Shown piece by piece: positions 1-8,784 of a DNA stretch of 33,361 bases (positions within the stretch are counted from its first letter, which is position 1; each line of letters opens with the position of its first letter). The stretch lies in assembly GCA_027494015.1 (NCBI GenBank), contig JAOSJP010000001.1, positions 903,844 through 937,204 of the forward strand. Reading direction: 5' to 3'. The notes beneath the pieces are model-generated. The model did not search any database, was not told where the DNA came from, and worked only from the letters and a program-made list of their open reading frames with translations. This stretch comes from Anaerolineae bacterium (GTDB taxonomy: Bacteria > Chloroflexota > Anaerolineae > Aggregatilineales > Aggregatilineaceae). A program made the translations under genes and the position numbers.

Positions 1-19
1 GGAGGGGTTTGGGGTGGGG
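1..19. repeat. G-rich dispersed intergenic repeat fragment
   Basis: The first 19 bases are the exact reverse complement of positions 21958-21976 (C4-A-C4-A3-C4-T-C2). They are therefore the edge of a dispersed intergenic repeat rather than part of the adjacent insertion sequence. The rest of positions 20-69 shows nothing recognisable. Confidence 0.45.
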
Positions 20-536
20 TCAACACACGATCCGTCGAAACACCATTGGCAAACTACTAGGCCCTTATGCTAGATCGGGAAAGCCAGAGCTTTGATTTGT
101 AAAAAATCCGGGTTGCCCAACAACCGATTGAGATAGATGCACAACGTATGAGCCGTCAACTTGGTAATCAAACGGGCACACAAGCCTCGAAAAGTATGGG
201 CGTGATTGCGCTCAATATGAAACTGCTCGGTCAGTTGTCCATTGACAGTTTCGATAATTTGGCGCACGGCGTTGAAGGTACGGCTGACCGCCGGGGGCAC
301 TTGAACCTTCTGATTGACGCGCGGGAGGGTCAGCAGGCGCAGACGATTAAGGTCCAACAAACGCGCAGCGACCTCGGCGCTAATGTAGCCTTTGTCCCCG
401 TACACCTCCAAATCGGTGTGCTGTTCGAGCAATTCGCTTCCTACTTCCAGGTCGGTGGCGTTGGCTGGAGCCAGTTCAAAGTCCAGGATCAGACCACTCA
501 ACGTCACCAACAAGTGCAGCTTGTACCCGAAAATCG

Positions 537-2246
<1,710 letters not shown>

Positions 2247-2260
2247 ATTCTTCCCTCTGT

Positions 2261-2891
2261 TTAACCTATCCGTTGCACAAGCGCCGCCTTGAGCGGCGCG
2301 TCTTCGAGCGTGTTAACGTCGAGCAGTGCCTGTACGCCAGGGAATTGTAACACAGGCATCAGCACGTCATCAGGTAGCGCGGTGACGATCTCGGCCATCG
2401 TCCGGTGGGCGAGGGCCGACACGCGGGTGAGAGTCTCGCGCGACTGGCGCTGCGATTCCTGGCGGTGCGCGGGATAGCCCGTCCCCGAACTCGACGCTGA
2501 AAAGGCGGTCGAAGATGAAGCGCAGGTTGACATCCGCCGCCCAGCCATAGCCCTGGTTGAGCATCAGCGAAAGGCAATTGCCCCCGTTGATCTGGGCGAA
2601 CAGCCAGGCGTCGAGCGAGTTGAGGATGTGCCCGCAGAACACGCCGGGGTACTGCATGGCCGCGTTGAGGAAGCCCTGGCCGGTGCCGCAGCCGCCTACG
2701 ACGAAGTCGGCGCGCCCGGCGTTGAGCAGCAGCGCCGCCAGCAGCCCGGTGTGGATGTAGGTCAGCTCTGGCCTGGCCCCCGTCTTGACCATGCCCGCGT
2801 TGATCACGGTGTGGCCGCGCCCGTCCAGCGCCGCCAGGATGTCGGCGTTGCGATCCGCCGCGCTTGTCTCGTTGATGACTGCGATTCGCAT
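2261..2891 (-). pseudogene. RpiB/LacA/LacB-family sugar isomerase, single-base frameshift
   Basis: Residues 1-136 (MRIAVINETS...FSVEFG) read in one frame. They contain the family active-site segment FVVGGCGTGQGF with Cys68, the position of the catalytic Cys of RpiB. The continuation TGYPAHRQES...LVQRIG is in another frame. Deleting one base from the C run at 2483-2486 (plus strand) joins them into a 209-residue protein, longer than classical RpiB (about 150) but fitting extended RpiB-like relatives. The start ATG at 2891 has GAGGAG seven bases upstream. The gene lies between the transketolase subunits and the aldehyde dehydrogenase. Its expected role is aldose-ketose isomerisation of a short sugar or sugar derivative. 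The lesion is either a homopolymer sequencing error or a young pseudogene. The intact downstream coding pattern favours an error or a very recent mutation. Confidence 0.75.
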
Positions 2892-2920
2892 CAGTGGCTC
2901 CTCGTCTGATCGGGCGGCGC

Positions 2921-3862
2921 TCAGCGTCTGCGCCGCAGGGCGCGCCGGGCGGCGGCAGCGACATCGCTCACGCCCAGCCCCCAGGCGTCCATCAGCGTGT
3001 CGGGGTCGGGGCCGGTCTCGGCGAAGGTGTCGTTGAGGCCGACGAACTCGACCGGCGCCGGATACCCGCCAGCCAGGGCTTCGGCGACCGCGCTGCCCAG
3101 CCCGCCCAGGATGGTGTGATCTTCGGCGGTGACCAGCGCGCCCGTCTCTTCGGCGGCCTGGCGCACCAGGTCGGTGTCAAGCGGCTTGATCGAGGTCATG
3201 GAGAGCACGCGCGCGCTGATGCCCTCGCCCGCCAGCAGGTCGGCGGCCTGCACGCAGCGCCCGACCATGCTGCCCGCCCCGATGATCGTCACGTCGCTGC
3301 CAGGGCGGACGGTTGTGCCCTGGCCGATGCGCACCGTGTGCCCGCTGCCGAACACGCCCGGCACGGCGGCGCGGCTGATGCGCATGTAGACCGGCCCCTC
3401 GTGCTCGGCGATGACCGGCACCAGCAGGGCCGCCTCGGTGTTGTCGGCGGGGGCCAGCACGACCATGTTGGGCATGGCCCGCATCAGCGCCACGTCGTTG
3501 GTGGCGAAGTGGGTGGGGCCGTCCTTGTAGTCCGACAGGCCGGAGTAGCCGCCGACGAGCTTGACGTTGGTGCGGGCGTAGGCCACGCAGGTGCGAATCT
3601 GCTCGCAGGCGCGCAGGGTGAGCAGCGCGGCGAACGTATTGACGAAGGGGATGGCCCCGCCGAGGGCCAGGCCCACGCCCACGTTGACCATCGAAGCCTC
3701 GGTCACGCCCATGTTGAAGAAGCGCGCCGGAAAACGGTCGGCGAAATACTTGGTCAGGGTCGAGGACGACACGTCGGCATCGAGCACGACCACATCGGGA
3801 TTGCTGGCACCGTAGTCGGCCAGGGCCATGCCATAGGCCTGGCGCTGTGGAATCTCGCTCAT
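2921..3862 (-). CDS. Transketolase C-terminal subunit (pyrimidine-binding domain)
   Basis: This 313-residue protein is the second half of a split transketolase. It carries the Pyr-binding domain followed by the C-terminal transketolase domain. The N-terminus (DVVVLDADVSSST) and the segment FFNMGVTEASMVN hold the conserved cofactor-activating Glu (Glu55). The GGYSGLSDYKDGPTHFATNDVALMRAMPNM stretch is typical of the family. The start is set at ATG 3862, preceded by AAAGGA. The ATG overlaps the stop codon of the N-terminal subunit gene (ATGA, 3859-3862), so the two subunits are translationally coupled and presumably form one enzyme. Transketolases move a two-carbon unit from a ketose donor to an aldose acceptor. 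Having this gene next to an RpiB-like isomerase inside a catabolic operon indicates a dedicated substrate-degrading role rather than the housekeeping pentose phosphate enzyme. Confidence 0.88.
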   Translation of the reverse strand: MSEIPQRQAYGMALADYGASNPDVVVLDADVSSSTLTKYFADRFPARFFNMGVTEASMVNVGVGLALGGAIPFVNTFAALLTLRACEQIRTCVAYARTNVKLVGGYSGLSDYKDGPTHFATNDVALMRAMPNMVVLAPADNTEAALLVPVIAEHEGPVYMRISRAAVPGVFGSGHTVRIGQGTTVRPGSDVTIIGAGSMVGRCVQAADLLAGEGISARVLSMTSIKPLDTDLVRQAAEETGALVTAEDHTILGGLGSAVAEALAGGYPAPVEFVGLNDTFAETGPDPDTLMDAWGLGVSDVAAAARRALRRRR

Positions 3863-4698
3863 GCTTCGTATCCTTTCAGCTCGGCCCTGGCCTGCGCGTA
3901 CTCTTGCTCGTTGGGCACCGCGCCGTGCCACTTGGCGGTGTTCTCCATAAAGGAAACGCCCTTGCCCTTGGTGGTGTGGGCGACGATGACGGTCGGCATA
4001 CTGTGAATCTCCAGGGCGGTGTCAAGCGCGTCCAGGACCTGACTCAGATTATGCCCGTTAATCTCGATGACGGCGAAGCCGAAGGCCCGCCACTTATCTA
4101 CCAGCGGCTCCAGCGGCATGATGTCGTGCGCCGCGCCGTCAAGCTGCACGCCGTTGTAGTCCATCAGCACGGTCACTTCGCTCGTTCTGAACTTGGAGGC
4201 GGCCAGCGCGCCTTCCCAGGCGACGCCCGACTGCATGTCGCCGTCGCTCATCATGGCGTAGATGTGGTAGCGCGGGCCGCGCAGCCGCTGGGCGAGGGCC
4301 AGGCCCACCGCAATTGACAGCCCGTGCCCCAGAAAGCCCGATGACATCTCGACGCCAGGCGTCTTGAGGCGGTCGGGGTGGCCCTGCAGGTGCGCGCCCA
4401 CGTGCCCCCAGCGCTCCAGGTCTTCCGCCGGGAAGAAGCCGCGCTGAGCCAGCGCCGAATAGAGTGCCGCCGCCGCGTGCCCCTTGCTCAGCAGGAAGCG
4501 GTCGCGCTGAGGCCAGTCGGGGCGCGTTGGATCGATCTTGAGATGGTGAAAGTACAGGGCGGCCAGCATCTCAGCGCACGAGAACGACCCGCCGGGGTGC
4601 CCCGCCGCGCGGCGGTAGACCATGTCCAGCACGTCGAGGCGAATCTGGCGCGCGCGTTCTTGCAGGTCGCGGATCAAAGACTCAGAGTGATAGTGCAT
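3859..4698 (-). CDS. Transketolase N-terminal subunit (ThDP-binding domain)
   Basis: This 279-residue protein is the ThDP pyrophosphate-binding half of a split transketolase. Motifs are GHPGGS (33-38), SKGHAA (71-76) and the ThDP/Mg2+ motif SDGDMQSG...DYNG (151-182). The first Gly of the usual GDG is Ser here. The last portion IVAHTTKGKGVSFMENTAKWHG is characteristic of transketolase. The start is ATG 4698, with AGGAG seven bases upstream. An upstream extension to 4797 would overlap the ThDP-enzyme gene and shows no transketolase sequence. The stop overlaps the start of the C-terminal subunit by four bases. The gene is 20 bases downstream of the ThDP enzyme, so it is part of the same operon. 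Confidence 0.9.
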   Translation of the reverse strand: MHYHSESLIRDLQERARQIRLDVLDMVYRRAAGHPGGSFSCAEMLAALYFHHLKIDPTRPDWPQRDRFLLSKGHAAAALYSALAQRGFFPAEDLERWGHVGAHLQGHPDRLKTPGVEMSSGFLGHGLSIAVGLALAQRLRGPRYHIYAMMSDGDMQSGVAWEGALAASKFRTSEVTVLMDYNGVQLDGAAHDIMPLEPLVDKWRAFGFAVIEINGHNLSQVLDALDTALEIHSMPTVIVAHTTKGKGVSFMENTAKWHGAVPNEQEYAQARAELKGYEA

Positions 4699-4718
4699 TG
4701 TCCAACTCCTGGCGATGA

Positions 4719-6521
4719 CTAGATACGCTCGTCGCGCCGCTCGCGCTCGTAGACCTCGCGGCGCTTCTCGAAGTAGCCGGGCACGGGCACGTCCCACCAG
4801 CCGGGGGCCAGCCCGCCCGAAGTGCCCAGGCCCGTGTCCACCATGACCTCGATCACCGCCGGGCCGCCGAGCGCCAGGGCGTGCTCCAGCGCGGGCGCAA
4901 CCTCGTCGGGCCGGCTGATGCGCACGGCGTGCGCCCCGAAGGCGCGCGCGGCGTTGGCGATGTGCGGGGTCAGCGGCTCGCGCCCGTCCTCGAACATGGT
5001 CGCGTAGACGGCCTCTTCGCCGTAGGCGATGATCTGCAGGTCGCGGATGGCCTGCCAGCCCTGGTTATTGAGGACGATGCTGACCACCGGAATGTGGTAC
5101 TGCACGGCGGTTGCCAGCTCCTGGAAGGTCATCAGAAAGTCGCCGTCGCCGACCAGGGCCACCACAGGGGTGTCCGGCGCGGCCAGCTTGGCGCCCAGCG
5201 CCGCCGGGAACGACCAACCCATCGTGCTGAAGCCGCCCGCCGCGATGTAGGTGCGCGGGCGGGTGAAGGACATCTCCTGGAAGACCTGGGCCTGCACGTT
5301 GCCCGACGAGGTGAAGACAATTCCCTCCGGCGGCAGCACCTTGCGCACCTCGCCGATGGCCCGGCCCATTGTCACCGGGGTGTTGTCGGACTCGCGCAGG
5401 GCGCGGCTTTGCGCCCACCAGCCGGCGACGTGTTCGGCGATCTCGCGCGTGTAGGGGGCGTCCCGCCAGTCGCGCGGCGGGGTGAGGGCGCGCGCTGCCT
5501 CCAGCAACCCGGCCAGGATCGCCCGCGCGTCGCCGACGATGCCCACCTCGACCGGGTAATTCTTGCCGATCTCGAACGGGTCAATGTCGGCGTGGATCAG
5601 CTTCGTCGGCGGGATGTTGAACGACGCGCCCGGTTTGTAGGACGAGGCGGCCTTGTCGGCGAAGCGCACGCCCACCGCCAGCAGCACGTCAGCGTGGGCG
5701 GTCATGTGGTTGCCGCAGGTTGTGCCGTTGCTGCCCATGTGCCAGGCGTAGAGCGGGTGGTCTTCGGGAAAAGCGCCCTTGCCCTGCATGGTCGTCACCA
5801 CGCACGCGCCGAGGTGCTCGGCAAGCTGGCGCAGCTCGTCCCATCCCTCGGACAGGATGACGCCGCCGCCCGCCACGATCACCGGGCGGCTGGCGCCTGT
5901 CAGCAGCCTGGCCGCTTGTTGCAGGGCGGCGGGATCGCCGGCGGGGCGGTCGTGCGGACGGCGCGCGCGCGGTTGTGGCGCGTCGGGCAGGTCCACCATG
6001 TCCGCCTGCACGTCCATCGGCAGCGTGACCAGCGTGGGGCCGGGGCGACCGGTGCGCATGGCGTTGAAGGCCTGGCTGACGGCCCGCTGAAGCTGGAGGG
6101 GGCTGTCTATGTGCCAGGCGCGCTTGACGGTCGGGTACAACATGCGCGGCATGTCCGACCAGTGCTGGCGTTCGATCTCCTGCAGCACGCCGACGCCGCG
6201 CATATAGGTGTGCGTCTCGCCGATGAGCAGCAGCAGCGGGATCGAGTCCACATAGGCGGTCGCCAGGCCGATGGCGGTGTTGGCCGCGCCGGCGCCGATG
6301 GAGGTGAAGACGGCCAGCGGCTCGCCCTTGACACGGAAATAGCCGTCGGCCATGTGCACAGCGGCCTGCTCGTGGCGCGGCATGATCACCCGCAGATCAT
6401 CCTGGCGGCGGCGGAAAGCGTCCACCAGCGCCAGGTTGCCGTGCCCCGGAATGCCAATGGCATAGGGCACGCCTTCGCGCACCAGGATGTCGGTGACGAT
6501 CTCCGAACCTGTCAGTTTCAT
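4719..6521 (-). CDS. Acetolactate-synthase-like thiamine diphosphate-dependent enzyme
   Basis: This 600-residue protein has the three-domain layout of the acetolactate synthase superfamily. The Pyr domain includes RHEQAAVHMADGY with the activating Glu (about residue 51 from this start). The central domain has RPVIVAGGGV. The PP domain has GDGDFLMTFQELATAVQY...LNNQGW near 458-489. The start ATG at 6521 is preferred over the ATG at 6527 because GGAGG sits eight bases before it but abuts the other. The enzyme is expected to cleave or ligate a C-C bond next to a carbonyl. It does not look like true IlvB (no paired small subunit), IolD or sulfoacetaldehyde acetyltransferase, so the substrate is open. 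It lies between a Gfo/Idh oxidoreductase and the split transketolase, giving two ThDP enzymes in one operon. Confidence 0.85.
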   Translation of the reverse strand: MKLTGSEIVTDILVREGVPYAIGIPGHGNLALVDAFRRRQDDLRVIMPRHEQAAVHMADGYFRVKGEPLAVFTSIGAGAANTAIGLATAYVDSIPLLLLIGETHTYMRGVGVLQEIERQHWSDMPRMLYPTVKRAWHIDSPLQLQRAVSQAFNAMRTGRPGPTLVTLPMDVQADMVDLPDAPQPRARRPHDRPAGDPAALQQAARLLTGASRPVIVAGGGVILSEGWDELRQLAEHLGACVVTTMQGKGAFPEDHPLYAWHMGSNGTTCGNHMTAHADVLLAVGVRFADKAASSYKPGASFNIPPTKLIHADIDPFEIGKNYPVEVGIVGDARAILAGLLEAARALTPPRDWRDAPYTREIAEHVAGWWAQSRALRESDNTPVTMGRAIGEVRKVLPPEGIVFTSSGNVQAQVFQEMSFTRPRTYIAAGGFSTMGWSFPAALGAKLAAPDTPVVALVGDGDFLMTFQELATAVQYHIPVVSIVLNNQGWQAIRDLQIIAYGEEAVYATMFEDGREPLTPHIANAARAFGAHAVRISRPDEVAPALEHALALGGPAVIEVMVDTGLGTSGGLAPGWWDVPVPGYFEKRREVYERERRDERI

Positions 6522-6559
6522 GCTCATTCCCTCCCCAGTGATGGCCTGGCCGCGCCCGG

Positions 6560-7621
6560 CTAGAGCCTGACGGCGCGCCCGGCCCGCGCGGATTCCTGGG
6601 CGGCCAGGGCGAAACGCAGGATTTCGCGGCCCTCCCAGGCGGTGAGGCTCGGCGGCTCACCGGCGAAGTAGGCGTCTATGAAGTGCCGCGTCGAGTTGAT
6701 GAAGCTGTGCTCCCAGCCGACGGGCATATCCGAATGGGCGTACACTTTGCGGTCGCGGTAGAGCACGACGGGCGGCACGTCCATCATCTTGCCGTGCCCG
6801 CGCGTGATCCACAGCACGCCCCTGGTGCCGGTGATCTCGATGCGGTCGTCCTGGGCGTAGTGCTGGGTGTCCAGCACCAGCTCCGGCGAATTGACCACTT
6901 CCAGCGATCCGTAGCGGTTGTTGCTGAACTTCCAGGAGATGATGCCCGGCGAGTCCAGCACGAAGCCCGGAGCGATCTCGCTCGCGCCGATCCAGGCGTG
7001 GACTTCTTCGGCCAGGCCCATGAAGAACCAGGCCAGCGAGAACTTGTGGTGTCCGTCGTCGAAGACCAGCGGGCCGCCGCCGCATTCTTCGGGCTTGTAG
7101 CGCCAGGCCCAGGCCGCGCGGGGCACGTCCCACATGGTGGGGCTGGTGCCGGAGTTGCTCTTGATGCGGATGGTCAGCGGGTCGCCGATTTCGCCGGCCT
7201 CGATCAGGGCTTTAGCGCGCTGCACCGGCGGGTAGAAGATGAAGTTCTCGAACACTTTGAAGAGGACGCCCGCCTGCTCGGCGGCGGCGATCATCTCGTC
7301 GGCCTCGGCGACGCTCAGGGCCATCGGCTTTTGCAGCGAGATGTGCTTGCCAGCGGCGGCGGCGTCCAGGGTCGCCTGGCGATGAAGGTGGTGGGGCAGG
7401 AGGATTTCGACCAGGTCAACATCGGGGAGGGCGAGCAGATCGTGATAATCGGTGAAGATGCGATCGGGCGCGACGCCCCATTGCGCGCCGCGCGACTGGG
7501 CGAGCTGGGGGTCAATGTCGCACACGGCAACGATGCGCGCCCGCTCGTTGGCCAGGTATTCCAGGGCGTGCAGGTCGGAGATGCGCCCTGCGCCGATGAA
7601 GCCCACGTTTAGCATGTCCAT
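6560..7621 (-). CDS. Gfo/Idh/MocA-family oxidoreductase
   Basis: This 353-residue NAD(P)-dependent sugar or polyol dehydrogenase is the first gene of the leftward operon. The N-terminal Rossmann fold shows VGFIGAGRIS (6-15) and the Asp of VCDID. The family EKP motif is present as QKP (97-99), keeping the catalytic Lys98. The C-terminal domain has the Asp/His pair in VFDDGHHKF. The start ATG at 7621 has AAGGAG about eight bases upstream; the longer frame to 7678 runs through the operator region and is unlikely. A candidate IclR operator (7636-7652) lies immediately upstream. The enzyme probably oxidises a hydroxyl of the incoming sugar, or reduces the ketone, as the first step of this branch. 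The specific substrate cannot be read from the sequence. Confidence 0.88.
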   Translation of the reverse strand: MDMLNVGFIGAGRISDLHALEYLANERARIVAVCDIDPQLAQSRGAQWGVAPDRIFTDYHDLLALPDVDLVEILLPHHLHRQATLDAAAAGKHISLQKPMALSVAEADEMIAAAEQAGVLFKVFENFIFYPPVQRAKALIEAGEIGDPLTIRIKSNSGTSPTMWDVPRAAWAWRYKPEECGGGPLVFDDGHHKFSLAWFFMGLAEEVHAWIGASEIAPGFVLDSPGIISWKFSNNRYGSLEVVNSPELVLDTQHYAQDDRIEITGTRGVLWITRGHGKMMDVPPVVLYRDRKVYAHSDMPVGWEHSFINSTRHFIDAYFAGEPPSLTAWEGREILRFALAAQESARAGRAVRL

Positions 7622-7635
7622 AAACAACGCTCCTT

Positions 7636-7652
7636 GTTGTGTATTACGCAAC
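7636..7652. promoter_or_regulatory. Candidate IclR operator copy 1, upstream of Gfo/Idh operon
   Basis: The sequence is GTTGT-GTATTAC-GCAAC, an imperfect inverted repeat directly upstream of the ribosome binding site of the Gfo/Idh gene. It shares the pattern GTTGTGYATTAYRCAAC with the copy at 8503-8519 and has the same half-sites and spacing as 8575-8591. An extra half-site (GTTGC) follows at 7656-7660. Its position is suited to repression of the catabolic operon by the adjacent IclR protein. Confidence 0.6.
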
Positions 7653-7711
7653 ACTGTTGCATGATAAGAGTGTGCCACTATCAGGGCCGTGAAAGACCCT
7701 GAAACTCCCGA

Positions 7712-8458
7712 TCAAGTGCGTTGAAAGCTCATGCGGTTGGAAAGCTCGCGCGCGGCGCCCAGCACCACCTGCGCGAAGTGCGGGAGGCGATCCAGGCCCA
7801 TGCGCCCCGCCGGGCCGGAAATGCCAATCGCGCCGACGACCTTGCCCCGGTAGTCGAAGACCGGGGCGGCCACGCAGCGCACGCCGAAGTCGTATTCTTC
7901 GTCGTCCACCGCGTACCCCTGGCGGCGCGTCTGCTCCAGGTGCAGGTGCAGCGCCTGAGGATCGGTGATTGTGCGCGGCGTGAAGGAGGGCAGCTCCGCC
8001 GGCAGCGCGATGCCGTTATCGAAGGCGAGCAGGCACTTGCCCAGCGCCGTGCAATGCAGCGGGGCGAGCGTGCCCACGCCGGTCGTGACGCGCAGCGAGG
8101 CCGGGGACTCAACCTGATCCACATAGAGCGCCTGATCCTGGGCCAGAATAGCCAGGTGCGCGCACTCGCCGGTGCGCTCGACAAGCTGGCGCAGGAAGGG
8201 CTTGGCTTCGTCGCGCAGGGGCATCCGCGTCAGCAGGCTGCGGCTCAGGCGCACGACCTGCGGGCCGAGCCGATAGCGGCGGCTGGCGGCGTCCTGCTCG
8301 GCGTAACCGTAGATGGTCAGGGTCTGAGCGAGGCGGGAGGCGCTGCTCTTATCAATGCCAAGCTCTGCGGCAAGCTCGGTGATGCTAACCGGGTCACTGC
8401 TGGCGGCCAGAAGCTCCATGATCTTCAGCCCGCGCGCGAGCGATTGGATTTCCGACAA
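7712..8458 (-). CDS. IclR-family transcriptional regulator
   Basis: This 248-residue regulator has an N-terminal winged helix (IQSLARGLKIMELLAASSDPVSITELAAELGIDKSSASRLAQTL) and an IclR effector-binding domain. The latter includes TALGKCLLAF and YDFGVRCVAAPVFDYRGKVVGAIGISGP. No upstream ATG gives a sensible N-terminus. TTG at 8456-8458 is chosen because AAAGGA lies eight bases upstream and it gives the usual IclR length; upstream codons cross the promoter. The gene is transcribed in the same direction as the Gfo/Idh-MmsA operon, with 90 bases between them. It probably senses the substrate or an intermediate and controls both directions, because matching operators overlap its own promoter and the divergent promoter. 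Confidence 0.88.
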   Translation of the reverse strand: MSEIQSLARGLKIMELLAASSDPVSITELAAELGIDKSSASRLAQTLTIYGYAEQDAASRRYRLGPQVVRLSRSLLTRMPLRDEAKPFLRQLVERTGECAHLAILAQDQALYVDQVESPASLRVTTGVGTLAPLHCTALGKCLLAFDNGIALPAELPSFTPRTITDPQALHLHLEQTRRQGYAVDDEEYDFGVRCVAAPVFDYRGKVVGAIGISGPAGRMGLDRLPHFAQVVLGAARELSNRMSFQRT

Positions 8459-8502
8459 GTTGGCGTTCCTTTGCGAGCGCAATGTCCAGACAGGTGTGGA
8501 TT

Positions 8503-8519
8503 GTTGTGCATTATACAAC
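8503..8519. promoter_or_regulatory. Candidate IclR operator copy 2, over the IclR promoter
   Basis: The sequence is a perfect inverted repeat, GTTGT-GCATTAT-ACAAC. It covers the -10 hexamer of the leftward promoter at 8510-8538, so binding here would give autorepression. See copies at 7636-7652 and 8575-8591. Confidence 0.65.
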
Positions 8520-8538
8520 GCCTCGTGCGGGCTGTCAA
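8510..8538 (-). promoter_or_regulatory. Consensus sigma70-type promoter for the IclR gene
   Basis: Read leftward, the site is TTGACA (8538-8533), 17 bases, then TATAAT (8515-8510), a full consensus match at ideal spacing. It fires toward the IclR gene and possibly the operon beyond. The -10 lies inside operator copy 2. Confidence 0.75.
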
Positions 8539-8555
8539 TCAAGAACAGCCGCTTG

Positions 8556-8584
8556 TTGACAATAGATAAACTATGTTGTATCAT
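8556..8584 (+). promoter_or_regulatory. Divergent rightward sigma70-type promoter
   Basis: The site is TTGACA (8556-8561), 17 bases, then TATCAT (8579-8584), directed toward the FadR-type regulator and the importer operon. Its -10 is overlapped by operator copy 3 (8575-8591). It stands back to back with the IclR promoter, with the -35 boxes 17 bases apart. Confidence 0.6.
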
Positions 8585-8591
8585 AAGCAAC
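8575..8591. promoter_or_regulatory. Candidate IclR operator copy 3, over the divergent promoter
   Basis: The sequence is GTTGT-ATCATAA-GCAAC. The half-sites and 7-base spacer match copies 1 and 2. It overlaps the -10 of the rightward promoter, implying that the IclR protein may also control the rightward operon. Confidence 0.5.
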
Positions 8592-8701
8592 ATGATCGGA
8601 TGCTGTCTGCCGGTGGGCGCTGGGCTGTGCGCTTCGCTAAAGGGGCTGCGCCCGCCGATTAGGCAACGAATACGCTGATCGTGCAGTTTTTCACCAACTG
8701 C

Positions 8702-8730
8702 TTGCGTGGTTCTTGGATGTCGCCTATAAT
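8702..8730 (+). promoter_or_regulatory. Second rightward promoter, for the FadR-type regulator gene
   Basis: The site is TTGCGT (8702-8707), 17 bases, then TATAAT (8725-8730). The -10 is consensus and the -35 is weak. Transcription would start around 8737, right at the palindromic operator 8739-8764. The region 8592-8701 contains no other feature that I can recognise. Confidence 0.5.
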
Positions 8731-8738
8731 GCTCTGTA

Positions 8739-8764
8739 GACAAAGTTGTCAAATGGTCTGACAA
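8739..8764. promoter_or_regulatory. Candidate GntR/FadR operator
   Basis: Two overlapping palindromes share a half-site: GACAA-AG-TTGTC (8739-8750) and TTGTC-N9-GACAA (8746-8764). The latter contains TGGTCTGACA, a core seen in FadR-subfamily operators. It sits just after the predicted transcription start and before the regulator's ATG, consistent with autorepression. Confidence 0.5.
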
Positions 8765-8784
8765 GTTTTGCGGATGCAACCGCC

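Noticed and set aside
2894..4006. Plus-strand open frame opposite the transketolase genes
   Set aside because: It is a shadow frame without motifs, overlapping two well-supported genes.
4719..6521. Assignment as IlvB, IolD or sulfoacetaldehyde acetyltransferase (Xsc)
   Set aside because: The N-terminal and active-site segments do not look like IolD or Xsc as I remember them, and no IlvN partner is nearby; left as an ALS-like ThDP enzyme.
4881..6563. Long plus-strand open frame (560 codons) opposite the ThDP enzyme
   Set aside because: It is a GC-driven shadow of the ThDP enzyme gene, His/Gly/Arg-rich with no recognisable motif; the minus strand has full family motifs.
8355..8678. Small plus-strand open frame across the IclR start and promoter region
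   Set aside because: It overlaps the IclR coding sequence, promoters and operators, and shows no recognisable family.
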